In this document: positions 11,941-22,499 of the stretch, in pieces
How the letters are laid out: every line of letters starts with the position of its first letter
Position numbering within the stretch: position 1 is the stretch's first letter
Assembly: GCF_026745355.1 (NCBI RefSeq)
Contig: NC_079203.1
Span: 44,124,081 to 44,188,080 of the forward strand
Direction: 5' to 3'
DNA: 64,000 bases
From: Beta vulgaris subsp. vulgaris
Lineage: Eukaryota; Streptophyta; Magnoliopsida; Caryophyllales; Amaranthaceae
Notes under the pieces: generated by a model
Database searches by the model: none
Told to the model about the DNA's origin: nothing
The model's input: the letters and a program-made list of their open reading frames with translations, nothing else
Position numbers and translations under genes: made by a program

Positions 11941-12204
11941 GGTTATGTTCTCTTCGGCATAAAACAGCTGAACTGAACTGAATTGAATTGAACAAAACTG
12001 AACTGAATTTAACTGAATTGATCTGAACTGAAATGAACTGAATTGAACTGAACTGAACTGAAATGAATAGTGATATGTGAGAGTAAAAGTATTGTTAAGA
12101 GCTGAACTGAACTGGTCTGAACTGAACTGAACTAAACTGAATTGAACTGAACTGAACTGAACTGAATTGAACTGAACTGAAAATAAGCTGGGAAGAACAG
12201 GCCC
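11941..12204. mobile_element. Harbinger-type MITE with GAACT repeat interior
   Basis: A 264-bp element flanked by TTA (11938-11940 and 12205-12207). The ends are GGTTATGTTCTCTTCGG and, reversed, GGGCCTGTTCTTCCC. Almost the whole interior is a degenerate pentanucleotide array of TGAAC words. The ends resemble those of the 5992-6116 element. Confidence 0.7.
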
Positions 12205-13337
12205 TTAGTTATGGTCTTGTTGAGCCCACTAATTTTTCCCTTGGTACCACTATATCTTTAAAATTCCCATTCAATGCTTACTTAAACTCCCTCACCCCTG
12301 ACTTTCCTTACACCCGATCCATCTCTTCTACCACTCTTCTGCTTCCTCATAAGCACACCACTGACCACCCCTTAGCACCACCAATAGGCCATACCACACC
12401 ACCACATCAGAAACCTACATGCACCACCACAACAAAGAACTGCTACACATGTTAACCAAAAGATTGAAAAATTCAATCGTCAACTATTTACATAATTTAT
12501 ATCTAAGATAAAGGAGCATCGTTGCATGGTATACCTATTTTTATGGAGATTCAAACTAATTTGAATATGCTAGGTTGTACCGTTGTAGATTTCATGTAAG
12601 ATTCGACCCAAATTGAATACTAATGTCACTTCTGCAAAGAAAAAATTGGAATTACGCTCGTAATAAAAATCCAATGAAGATAATATATTTGTTCATAAAC
12701 TTGAGTGATAACATTATTTGAATTCGTCTCAAATCCGACTCGATTCAGAGAAATGCTTGTATATTGCAATTCAATATACAAAAACCGATTAAAAAATTCT
12801 GAATTCGAATCAATGTTCATTGGATATAAAGTTTGGTAAATCCAATCTAATTAAAGCCATTGTAATTTTTTGATCTAATAATACTATTATGTCAAGTCAT
12901 TACTCGAGTTGAAATGATAGGTGGCTAATTTGATATTATAAATCGATGGAACTTAATCTTCTCATGAGACATATTCTATAAAATTAGAGGCAAACTTACT
13001 AACTAATTAGTAATTACTACTCTTTTGATTAAGAATTTCTATCGTACGAGTTAACATCTAACAATCAGTTAGTACTTAAAAGTACTTTTTGACAATTCAA
13101 ACCTCAAATTGGTATGCATTTGGATTTCTGGTAAGCGGCTCACCAAATTTGTAACGTTCATTTTCTTCTTTTTGTCTTCTCTTGGTTCTTTTCGTTGTGT
13201 TGTGTTGGAGAAATTTCAATTATCGCGACATTCCAAATGGAAACATCTGAAAAGTTCTATTATTGCTACCATTTTAAGCTTGCTACTGTCCCACGAAAAA
13301 AAAAATACTAATATAAACCCTCTTTCCAAGAATTATA
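12205..13337. other. intergenic, nothing recognised
   Basis: AT-rich DNA with no reading frame that matches a family and no clear element borders. A short CACCACCA-rich patch lies at 12340-12440. Confidence 0.5.
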
Positions 13338-13545
13338 CTTTCTCCGTTTCATATTACTCGTTACATTTTTCAATTCACAGACTCGTAGGTAAATTTGGAG
13401 GTGAGAGATATATAGAGTAAAAAGAAAAAGGGCCTATGTGAGAGGAAAGAGATAGAGAGAAATTATTGCCCAAAAGAGAAGCATAAAAAGTAACGTGAAA
13501 CTTCCCACAATGAAAAGTGTAGCGAGTATTATGAAACGGAAGAAG
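13338..13545. mobile_element. Stowaway MITE
   Basis: A 208-bp element with ends CTTTCTCCGTTTCATATTAC and, reversed, CTTCTTCCGTTTCATAATAC, flanked by TA on both sides. The subterminal CTCG.TACA words are also inverted. Confidence 0.8.
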
Positions 13546-13873
13546 TATATGAGATCTAGAGAAGTGGAGGAAAACCCATAATACCATATAATGATTGTCA
13601 ATATCTCACCCCCGAACAAAATTATCAAGATTTGTAAAACACAGGTTTTGAAAAATAACACGATTTGAAGAACAAAACAATTAAATTTAACTATTCTCGA
13701 GCATAACTCTAGAGTAGTTAACTTCAATGCCTTCGCATTAATCAGTTAAAGATGGCAATGTTGAGCTATTTTTACGGGCAACCATTGAGCCCGACCCGAA
13801 CATATCAAAACAATGGATCACTCCTAGCACGAGCCCACAAGCCAAGCAGGCTATAGTCTCGTCGTGCTACTTT

Positions 13874-15164
13874 GGCTATGTTCAGTTCATTTTTTGCTTA
13901 TTTCAGATCTAATCAGATCAGATCAGATCAAAAAAAATAAGTTCAGATCAGATCAGATCAGATCAGATCAGACCAGATCAGATCAGATCAGACCAGATCA
14001 GACCAGATCAGATCAGACCAGATCAGATCAGATCAGATCAGACCATATCATGCTTCTATTTAAAAACTCATTATTATTAAATATCTTTCACTACATATTA
14101 ATAAAAATTATAATAATTGAATATTAATAAAGTACTCATTGAGACGAATCAAACAAGACCCCACATGACTATATTTTTTCTTATATATTGAGAAAAATCT
14201 AAAAGATTATCTCGAATTGTGAATAGTGTCAAGATTCTAAGTGAGAAAGATAAAAAAATACAAAGGGAGTATTATTATTTACTAGTACATTTGTTCAAAA
14301 GAATTATTATTGTTGTTGTTGTTGTACTTATTAATTATTAATATTGGTAATTATTATTAATCTTGTTGTTACCATTATAAATGTCATTGTTATTATTATA
14401 TTAAGTTATTTTGTTGTTATTAAATAATAAAAAATTAAAAGCCACGTGTTAAGAACATAAGATTGACGCAAAAATAAGAAATATATAAAATATGATATCT
14501 CAAATTCATGACAACGAAACTACTAAGTTCAGATTACATTTCAAAATAAGCTAAGTGTGAGATACAAATTATAAATTTAGATTCGGTATACCTCTTCTTA
14601 CCGAATTTTAAATCTCTCTAGCTATTTGAAGTTACACGATATTTATTTATTTTTTGCTCAATTCATAGTTGTTTGTATATCTTATTCTATTTTATAAAAA
14701 AAAGAGTTGAGTTTGCCGACTTCTCAAGTGTGAAAATTTTTATTAAGGGAAAGTGTGAAATAACATTGTATAAGTGCTCTTATAAAATAATGACTTGAGT
14801 TATATAATTATTTTTAGTAATAATAATAATTATGATTATAATTATTATTGTTGTGCTTATAATAATGATAATAATAATTATTATTATTAATAATAAAAGT
14901 TGTGTAAAAGTTGTAATAGAAATAAAATGATAGTAATAGTAATACTATAAAGAAGATCTTATAATGTATTGCATAATAATGATTTACAAAGTAATAATAT
15001 ATATATATAATAATATATTTTATATAAGATAAGATCCTGTAAATCAGATCAGATCAGAAAAAATAAGTTCAGATCAGATCAGATCAGAAAAAACAAGTTC
15101 AGATCAGATCAGATCAGATCAGATAAGTTCAGATCAGAAAATTTCAGGTGAACTAAACATAGCC
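13874..15164. mobile_element. MITE-like element with AGATC arrays at both ends
   Basis: The inverted ends are GGCTATGTTCAGTTCA and, reversed, GGCTATGTTTAGTTCA. They are flanked by TTT, or alternatively by a 5-bp CTTTG duplication if the first G is assigned to the flank. Inside each end is an array of the pentanucleotide AGATC (13905-14045 and 15045-15140) broken by AAATAAGTTC. The AT-rich middle contains a truncated Stowaway and TTATTA-rich sequence. No coding capacity. Confidence 0.65.
14070..14269. mobile_element. truncated Stowaway MITE nested in the AGATC element
   Basis: It matches the reverse complement of the element at 40120-40377 over most of its length, sharing CACATGACTATATTTTTTCT and CAAGATTCTAAGTGAGAAAG. 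The right end AAAGGGAG followed by TA is present; the left terminal inverted repeat is missing. Confidence 0.7.
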
Positions 15165-15719
15165 TTTGTGCTTTCAATCGACTTAAAATGATGTTTTTCG
15201 ATTTTTTCTGAAGTTTATGAATTAACAAATACACATACAAGCAAAACTTGTTCTTTTATAGTCGGTGTGCGGGTTTGTTCTGGGCCGATCTGTTGTCATG
15301 GACATGGGCCCGCTAGTGGACTAACTCGCTCCATTGCCATCTTTTTATCTTTTCAAGATGAGGTTTTCGATCACAATCTGATTATGTGATATAATTATTC
15401 TTATCGGAAAATTGATGAAAAAAGTTAGATGCTTATCAATGGAGATTAACTTCCCAATTATTACCTATTTATATGAGTTTTTTTATTCTCATTGCTCATA
15501 TGATATATATTTATAGGTAAACAGACACTCATACTTGGAGAGAGCAAGATGAGACAAATATTAAGACGAATAAAATAGCCCTATGTAAGGGTCGAAAATT
15601 AGCCTATTTTTTTTTAAAAAAAATGTAGAATCTTTAAAATAGACTATTTCGAACCTAAAATGTCAAGATATAAGAAATACTAACAAGAGATTTGGCAATG
15701 GGGAGGCGACAATTAAAAG

Positions 15720-16235
15720 TAGGGCGGTTCAGAGTGTTGTCTGGACCGCACCAAACCGCAACCCAAATCGTTTTTTCACGGTTTGGGTTGGTTTGCGATT
15801 TGGGTTGGGTTTTAATTTTTGTAAATCGAAAGTGCACTGTAAACCACAATTTTATATGATTTTTATAAAAAAAAATAATTTTTAAATCCACTTGACAAGG
15901 TAGCATACAAGTATATACAACTGAAGAAACAAGTTTGAGATAAAAAAGTTGGGCACTTTTGATAAATTATTATTTATATTTAATTATGACGTCAACTTCA
16001 TATTTATTTGAACTCTTTAAATTTATTAACATTTTTTTCACTCTTAGATTACAAAATTAATGTCGCGGAGGAAAAATGGTAAACCGCAAACCAAGCCGTT
16101 TTGCGCTGTTCGGTTTGGATTGGTTTGGGCAAAAGTGCGGTGCGGTTTGGGTTGGAAAAATGTCAAAACCGTATATTTGCGGTTTTGGTTGGGTTACATC
16201 TCAAACCGCACCAACCCAAACTGCGAGCACCCCTA
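15720..16235. mobile_element. non-autonomous hAT element
   Basis: Bounded by an exact 8-bp duplication ATTAAAAG (15712-15719 and 16236-16243). The left end is TAGGGCGGTTC and the reversed right end is TAGGGGTGCTC. Both arms are rich in CGGTTTGGGTTGG and its complement, around an AT-rich centre. No coding capacity. Confidence 0.8.
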
Positions 16236-16553
16236 ATTAAAAGGCAAGGAAAAACCGCAAACCAAACCGTTTTGCGCGGTTCGGTTTGGGCAAAAGTGCG
16301 GTTTGAGTTGGAAAATTGTCAACCCAAACCGCACCAACCCCAACTGCGAACATCCCTAATTAAAAGGCAAGGAAAAACCGCAAACCAAACCGTTTTGCGC
16401 GGTTCAATTTGGGTTGGTTTGGGCAAAAGTGTGATGCGGTTTGGGTTAGAAAAATGTCAAAATCATATATTTGCGGTTTGGGTTGGGTTACATCCCAAAC
16501 CGCACTAACCCAAACCGCGAACACCCCTAATTAAAAAGCAAGGAAAAACCGTA
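16079..16553. repeat. three tandem copies of the hAT right end plus flank
   Basis: Units at about 16079-16252, 16253-16378 and 16379-16553 each start with ACCGCAAACCAA.CCGTTTTG and end with GCGA.CA.CCCTAATTAAAA and GCAAGGAAAA. The second unit is shortened internally. The repeated block spans the hAT right arm, its end, the 8-bp target duplication and about 10 bp of flank. It therefore arose after insertion. Confidence 0.8.
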
Positions 16554-16591
16554 GTATTGGTCTCAATTCTTGGATGAAAGGGAAAACATAT

Positions 16592-16882
16592 TATAACACC
16601 CCGACCCATTCGGAATTGAGTCCATCGTCACCAATGGGCATCCAAGACCAACAACTGTCCTCAATAACCAACACACGTTCTTCTGGCGCATTTTGTCTTC
16701 GCTCATGCGCACCCCGAGAAACTTCCTAGGAGGTCACCCATCCCTGGACTTCTCCTGACCAAGCACACTTAACTGTAGAGTAACTAAGGAAATTAGCTCT
16801 CTAAAGAAAGATGCATCTTGTTTGAATGAGTAGCCTGCTAAATCCCTTAAAGCAATCCTGAGGGGCATTACATGTAATACAC
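16592..16882 (-). mobile_element. Cassandra-like TRIM LTR (solo)
   Basis: On the minus strand it contains TGTAATGCCCCTCAGG near the start and GGGGTGTTATA at the end, the style of Cassandra LTRs. An internal block resembles 5S rRNA. CATAT flanks both sides (16587-16591 and 16883-16887), consistent with a 5-bp duplication, though the exact end base is uncertain. No second LTR or primer-binding site was found beside it. Confidence 0.65.
16709..16773 (-). other. 5S rRNA-derived segment inside the LTR
   Basis: The minus strand reads GTTAAGTGTGCTTGG, then GGGATGGGTGACCTCC, then GGAAGTTTCTCGG. This follows the 3' half of plant 5S rRNA, including the internal C-box region of the pol III promoter, with several substitutions. 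It is not a functional 5S gene: the 5' half is diverged beyond recognition. Confidence 0.75.
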
Positions 16883-18034
16883 CATATTTTTTAGTATTTA
16901 TTTAAATAATTAAATATTTTTTTAAATTTATTTTCTAAAATAAATATTTTAAGCAAAGGGTATTTTAGTATTTTCACTGTTTTTAAATTATTTTGGTGGG
17001 AATATTACGCCAAAATTGGATTTGTAATGTTTTTGGTATGAAATCCTAGTCAAAAAATTTCAGAAAACCCAAAAAAAATAAAAATTTGGGCCATATATAT
17101 ATTCCTACAGGATTCTATAGTGATTGGAGAGTTTTTTTTTCCTATAACTTTCAAATTTATGATCGAGGTTACAAATTTTAGTTTTATCTCCTAATTTATG
17201 GTGAAGGTTACAAACTATTTAATTTTGGAATTTAAGTACTACCTATTCTACTCCTAGAAATATCTCATACCTTAAGCCATCTTTTCCACAATATTTTTTT
17301 GGAGAATCCATACTCTCTTACTTCGAGGTTTTTCTTTCTGTTCTTATCTATTTTAGTTTTATATTTCTTATTCAAGTTCCAATTTTCTTTGAGTTAAGAA
17401 AAAAAAATTCTCATGTTTCTTACTCAAAGATATTATGCTCATGAGTCATGATAAGTTAATATATGTTTACATTCATAATTGAGTTCACATGATAAGTTAA
17501 TTACTTCTTAAATTTTTATATTATTGGTTTGTTAGGAGATCCTTCAGATTAAGATTGAGTGGAGATACTAGTATACTTTTTGTGCAAGATAAAGGTACGT
17601 TATGTAGCCAGATCTCTTGAAATGTGATTTTATGCGATAAAGTTGTTTATTGATTTACTAGTTGGATTGGTTTAGAAATTTGGTTTAAAATGGTTATAAT
17701 ATTTTATTATTTACTCTTGAAAGTGAAAAGAAGGAAAGATATTATCAATCATTTTTATATATAGAAGTTTTGTTATCCTTTTTGGAAAATTAAATTATTT
17801 TTACAAGGAAAGGTTAATTAGTTTTTATGAACTTTGAATGTTCAAAAAAAAATTTATGAGGAAAGGAGGTTTATTCATGACTTACAAGTCATGTTATAAT
17901 TATTTTCGCTTGATTAACATAAAGAGCTTAAGTCCACTTGTTGGCAATTATAGTTACCCCTTGATATAACTCAGTGATGGGATGACAGCTTGGGAGGTGT
18001 GCACACTTAGCAAAATACAAGGGGAGATAAGAAG
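16883..18034. other. intergenic, nothing recognised
   Basis: AT-rich DNA without convincing frames or element ends. Confidence 0.45.
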
Positions 18035-18330
18035 AGGAATTGTTTTCAAGATTATTTTTAATCCAAGTTGTTTGGAAAGTTGTTCTTCAAAGGTTATTCT
18101 CGAATTATTATTCAAATGTTTGGAAAGAGCTTGTTCTTAAAAGGTTATTCTTGAATTATTATTCAAGTGTTTGGAAAGAGTTTGTTCTTAAAAGGTTATT
18201 CTTGAATTATTATTATTCAAGTGTTTGGAAAGAGTTTGTTCTTAGAAGGCTATTCTTGAATTATTATTATTAAAGTGTTTGAAAATAATTTATTCTTAAA
18301 GAGTTATTCTTGAATTATTAGTGATGAAGT
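18035..18330. repeat. tandem repeat, about 53 bp x 5
   Basis: Degenerate units contain GTTATTCTTGAATTATTATT and GTGTTTGGAAAGAG, plus TTGTTCTTAAAAG. Unit length changes by 3 bp where an extra ATT is present. The frame through it is a repeat product. Confidence 0.8.
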
Positions 18331-18799
18331 TTTCGAAATGAAAAAACAAATGTTGCGAACTAACAAATGTGTTGCTTATCTAGTACATTTCGTACTCAAT
18401 TTTATACTGACGCTTATTTTCTTTTTCCTATTTGGCTTTGCCTTGTTTACATTTCTAGTAAGCAGTTTTGCAGGTGAATTTTGGATGTGTATGGGAGCAT
18501 ACTAGGAAGGGGATCTTCACCTAGATTATGGTCTTTTATTTATATTGAATTTTGAAACAATATTTACTTTTATTAATAAAGAAATTTTATTATTTTTGGT
18601 TAAAGTCTTTCGTTGCAAATTATTTTGTTAGTTAGTTGGTTGCCAAAAACGTGTTAGTCACGTGGCTGTAATACTCCTAAATTACTCTAATATTATTTAC
18701 TAATTTTGTAGTGATGCATTACTTACAATTGGTTGAAATACACTCCTCAAATTATTCTTTTTTCTATAATTGTTTTTAGATTGAATCTATAGTTTTGTT

Positions 18800-19515
18800 A
18801 TAAAAAAAAGAAGGTATTGTGTCAGACTGGTCTGACACAATACAACTGGTCAGACCACTTCAGTTAGAAGCACTTGGGTTTCAGTTGGTCTTCATTTTTT
18901 TTCAGTTGGTTTCTATTTTTTTTTCAGTTGGTCTTCATTTTTTTCAGTTGGTCTTCATTTTTTTTCAGTTGGTTTTTTAATTGTTTTCAGTTAGTCTTCA
19001 TTTTTTTTCAGTTGGTTTTTAATTATTTTCAGTTGGTCTTCATTTTTTCAGTTGTTCTTCCCACCCAATCGACCCAACCAGATCGAAGCCCCAACCCCAA
19101 AAATCAACCCATCCACCCAGATCGAAGCCCGCCCAACCAACCACCACGATCCACATCTCGACCCACTCGAAACCACCACTTTGACTCAATTCGAAGAAGG
19201 AGATGGAAATTCAAAGATTTCGGTTATGGAGTTTTGAAAGTGGTGATTCGAAGGTGGTGGATAAGCGGTGGATATGGAGTTTTGGTTATGGAGTTTTGAA
19301 AGTGGTGATTCGAAGGTGGTGGATAAGCGGTGGTTATGGAGTTTTGGGTTTGTTTGGGTACCGATTTGGTTCGATGTGGGTGGATTTCGGTGGTTGTGGG
19401 TGGATTTTGGTGGCTGTAGCAGGTGGTCATCAACGAGAGCCGCCGCGTCATTCTCGCAGCTTAGTCCGACGAACATATTAGGTCAGACGGTCTAACCTAA
19501 TAGTTTCACTATAAA
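18800..19515. repeat. composite repeat between two GTCTGAC palindromes
   Basis: The left edge has GTGTCAGACTGGTCTGACAC (18819-18838). The right edge has the related palindrome TTAGGTCAGACGGTCTAACC (about 19478-19497). Between them are an array of about 20-22-bp units with CAGTTGGTCTTCATTTTT (18889-19055) and a roughly 60-bp direct duplication with TTATGGAGTTTTGAAAGTGG (19222-19345). TATAAAAAAAA lies just outside each edge. It may be one non-autonomous transposon; the family is not established. Confidence 0.55.
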
Positions 19516-19860
19516 AAAAATATGAAGAGGAAAAGAAAATGGATAAAAAAAAAGGAGAGCATTTGTGTTTTCTTATAACTGAGACTCTAAAGTTTAAAGT
19601 TTTATATGGTTAAGGATATGATTTAACTAACACCATTATAACACCATTCTGAGATCCTTAACAGCAATAAGTTTTGAAATTTTAGGTTTTTAACAATGAT
19701 ACCCAAACTTTAGGTCACAAATTTGTTGTGTAGTTAATTCCTAATAATTGCCATGTACGTTAGGAAGATATTTTCTGGCATGTATGAAGGTTATATACCA
19801 AGTATAAGAGGTTTCCTCTAAGGAATCAATCTAAAGCAATATACAAAAAAATATCTACAT

Positions 19861-20114
19861 TGTTGTGAGAAATAGAGAGAGAAGTTATGCAAATATATCA
19901 GAGAGTATTGTATTGCATTGATGTGTAAAACTGATTTCTTACACTGGTATATATAGGCAAAGTTTCTACTGTGCACAATTGCAAAATTTTCAACACGGGA
20001 GAAAATTACCTGACATGCATTAAATGCACGCAGGAAAAATGGACTTCGCACATATGTGAACAGTGGACTTCACACATGTAAAAGTGGAATTGTTCATTCC
20101 ACTGTTTCTCAACA
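19861..20114 (-). repeat. Copia 1 3' LTR
   Basis: A 254-bp LTR with TGTTG...CAACA ends. The minus strand carries a TATA-like CTATATATACC near 19945-19957. A pyrimidine tract on the plus strand (CTCCCCCTT, 20115-20123) abuts it and is the complement of the polypurine tract. Confidence 0.9.
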
Positions 20115-20346
20115 CTCCCCCTTGAATGTCCACTTATAAGTCATAATAGACGTTGTCTCATTAAGAATCTTTGTTAGGAAAAATCCGTGGGAAAAATCCA
20201 TAACTAGGGAAAGAGTACAACTATTATGTATCCTTATATGCTTAAAATCAACTGCCTCATTAAAAACCTTGTCAGGAAAAACCCAGTGGGATAAAAACCT
20301 GATCGAAGGGAAAAAGAGTGCAGCGCATATAATACTCCCCCTGAAT
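20115..20346 (-). other. Copia 1 3' untranslated region with duplicated block and two polypurine tracts
   Basis: Two similar blocks of about 70 bp (near 20155-20222 and 20245-20322) share CTCATTAA.AA.CTTTGT and AGGAAAAA.CC. On the minus strand one purine tract (AAGGGGGAG) touches the LTR and a second (CAGGGGGAGTATTA) lies about 220 bp upstream, just after the RNase H frame. Confidence 0.7.
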
Positions 20347-20945
20347 CTAGCATATATCATGAAGATGACGCATTCCAATTTTTCGGACTAATTCTTCAAA
20401 TTTCTTCGCCGGAAGGGATTTGGTGAATAAATCTGCAAGATTCTCACATGATTGGATTTGTCGAATGTTGATCGTCCCTTCCTTTTGGAGGTCATGAGTG
20501 AAGAAGAGCTTTGGTGATAAATGTTTAGTTCTGTCTCCTTTGATGTACCCTTCGCTTACTTGGGTGATGCATGCAGTATTGTCTTCGTAGATGATAGTTG
20601 GATTTGTTGTTATTGTTTCCATCCCGCATTCTTCTTGGATATTCTTGATCATTGACCTTAGCCATACACATTCCCTTCCAGCTTCATAAAGAGCAATTAA
20701 TTCTGCATGATTTGATGATGTGGCCGTCAAAGTCTGCTTTGTGATTTCCAAGATATTGCAGTACCTCCATAAGTGAATACATATCCGGATTGAGACTTAG
20801 CCTTTTGTGGGCTGAAGGTAGCCAGCATCTGCATATCCAATGAGTGACGCATTGGTCTCGATGATAGAATAATCCGAGATCTTGTGTTCCTCGAAGATAA
20901 CGTAATAAGTGTCTGACTCCATTCCAATGTCTCTTGTTGGTGCAT
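20347..20945 (-). pseudogene. Copia 1 RNase H region, frameshifted
   Basis: The frame at 20751-20347 has TATSSNHAELIALYEAGRE, then a DNTACI motif and ADLFTKSLPAKKFEELVRKIGMR, the usual end of Copia RNase H. The preceding part, with KSQSGYVFTYGGTAISWKS, is in another frame (20945-20727). It is separated from the RT frame by one frameshift near 20800 and from the RNase H frame by a second near 20735-20750. RNase H removes the RNA strand during cDNA synthesis. Confidence 0.85.
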
Positions 20946-22488
20946 TGCTGTATCTAGCTAACAAGTTTACTGAAAAAGCTATGTCAGGTCGAGTATTGTT
21001 AGCCAAGTACATTAAAGCACCAATTGCACTTAGATATGGTACTTCAGGACCAAGAATCTCCTCGTTCTCTTCTCGTGGTCTGAATGGATCATCTTTCTCA
21101 TTCAGGGAACGCACTACCATTGGAGAACTTATTGGGTGGGCTTTGTCCATGAAAAAACGTTTCAGGATTTTTTCTGTATAGTTTGATTGATGGACAAAAA
21201 TCCCATTTCTTAGATGTTCCATTTGCAGGCCAAGGCAAAATTTTGTCTTCCCGAGATCTTTCATCTCAAATTCTTTCATCAAGTATTTTGCAGTCGCTTC
21301 AAGTTCTCTAGGAGTTCCGATAATGTTCAAATCATCGACATATACAGCAATGATCGCGAATCCTGATTTAGATCGCTTAATGAAAACACAGGGACTGATT
21401 TGATTATTTTTGAATCCTTCTTTCAATAGGTATTCACTAAGACGATTATACCACATTCTTCCAGATTGTTTTAACCCATAGAGTGATTTTCTCAATTTTA
21501 TTGAGAACATCTCTTTGGGCATGCAATTTTCTGGTAGTTTTAGTCCTTCAGGAACTTTCATATAAATATCTGTGTCAAGTGAGCCATACAAATATGCGGT
21601 CACTACATCCATCAATCTCATTTGCAATCCTTTCGAAACTGATAAACTTACCAGAAATCTTAGTGTAGTTGCATCGACTACTGGAGAATATGTCTCATCA
21701 TAATACAATCCCTGGCATTTGCGAAAGCCTTGGGCTACTAATCTTGCCTTATATCTAGTAACCTCATTTTTCTCATTTCGTTTTCTCACGAATACCCATT
21801 TGTACCCAACTGGTTTTACACCTTTTGGTATTTGGGTTATTTGACCGAATACTTCACGTTTTTCAAGTGATCTCAATTCTGCTTGAATTGCCTCTTTCCA
21901 TTTTGGCCAATCTTTTCTACGGCGACATTCATCAACTGTATTTGGCTCTACATCATTTTCATCGTATGTCATTTCAACCGCTATCGAGTAAGCAAAAATT
22001 TCATTCAAGACAACATCTTTTCGATTCCATTGTCTCTTTGTAGAAACATAATTAATTGAAGTTTCATTGTTGTCTACGCTTTCATGTTCCTTTTCTTCTG
22101 GAACACGTTTCTCTTCATTTTTGTTTTCATCATGCTCTGTTGGGAGATTTATATTAATTTCGTTCGTTGTCTCCCCTTGCCTTTTCATTTTTCTCGGTTT
22201 TAAATCTTTAGAACCGGGTGGTCTGCCACGTTTTCGACGTGCTATTGACTCATTTTCAATTGCCTTATTGTCATTAGGAATTTCAATCCGTTCCGGAGCA
22301 TTCGCAGCAGGTACATGTGACTTTGTCACTTTCTTAGAATCTGTGAATGCATCTGGCAATTGGTTTGCAATACTTTGCAGATGAACAATTTTCTTGACTT
22401 CTTGTTCACATGAATTTGTTCTCGGGTCCAGAAACGACATTTGCGATGCGTTCCATGTAATTTCCGATTTTATATTTTGTGGGTCCAC
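20797..22488 (-). CDS. Copia 1 reverse transcriptase (part of pol)
   Basis: A frame of 563 codons. After a charged variable linker (basic RRKRGRPPGSKDLK near residue 85), the RT_2 domain begins about residue 195 with WKEAIQAELRSLEKREVF. It includes GYKWVFVRKRN, YKARLVAQGF, SLYGLKQSGRMWY and the catalytic YVDD at 21331-21342. It continues to SAIGALMYLANNTRPDIAFSV. The apparent start is only the first Met after a frameshift near 22535, where the integrase frame should run on through a GGEK segment into this one. It copies element RNA to cDNA in virus-like particles. Confidence 0.9.
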   Translation of the reverse strand: MDPQNIKSEITWNASQMSFLDPRTNSCEQEVKKIVHLQSIANQLPDAFTDSKKVTKSHVPAANAPERIEIPNDNKAIENESIARRKRGRPPGSKDLKPRKMKRQGETTNEININLPTEHDENKNEEKRVPEEKEHESVDNNETSINYVSTKRQWNRKDVVLNEIFAYSIAVEMTYDENDVEPNTVDECRRRKDWPKWKEAIQAELRSLEKREVFGQITQIPKGVKPVGYKWVFVRKRNEKNEVTRYKARLVAQGFRKCQGLYYDETYSPVVDATTLRFLVSLSVSKGLQMRLMDVVTAYLYGSLDTDIYMKVPEGLKLPENCMPKEMFSIKLRKSLYGLKQSGRMWYNRLSEYLLKEGFKNNQISPCVFIKRSKSGFAIIAVYVDDLNIIGTPRELEATAKYLMKEFEMKDLGKTKFCLGLQMEHLRNGIFVHQSNYTEKILKRFFMDKAHPISSPMVVRSLNEKDDPFRPREENEEILGPEVPYLSAIGALMYLANNTRPDIAFSVNLLARYSNAPTRDIGMESDTYYVIFEEHKISDYSIIETNASLIGYADAGYLQPTKG

Positions 22489-22499
22489 TTTCTCTCCCC

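Noticed and set aside
13905..14045. Regular AGATC array considered as a CRISPR-like or satellite array
   Set aside because: Units are 5 bp without unique spacers, and the array sits inside a transposon in a plant nuclear sequence.
18040..19495. Frames with repeated LFLNYYSSVWKE and FFFQLVFIF-type units
   Set aside because: They are translations of DNA tandem repeats. Period, position and composition follow the DNA units.
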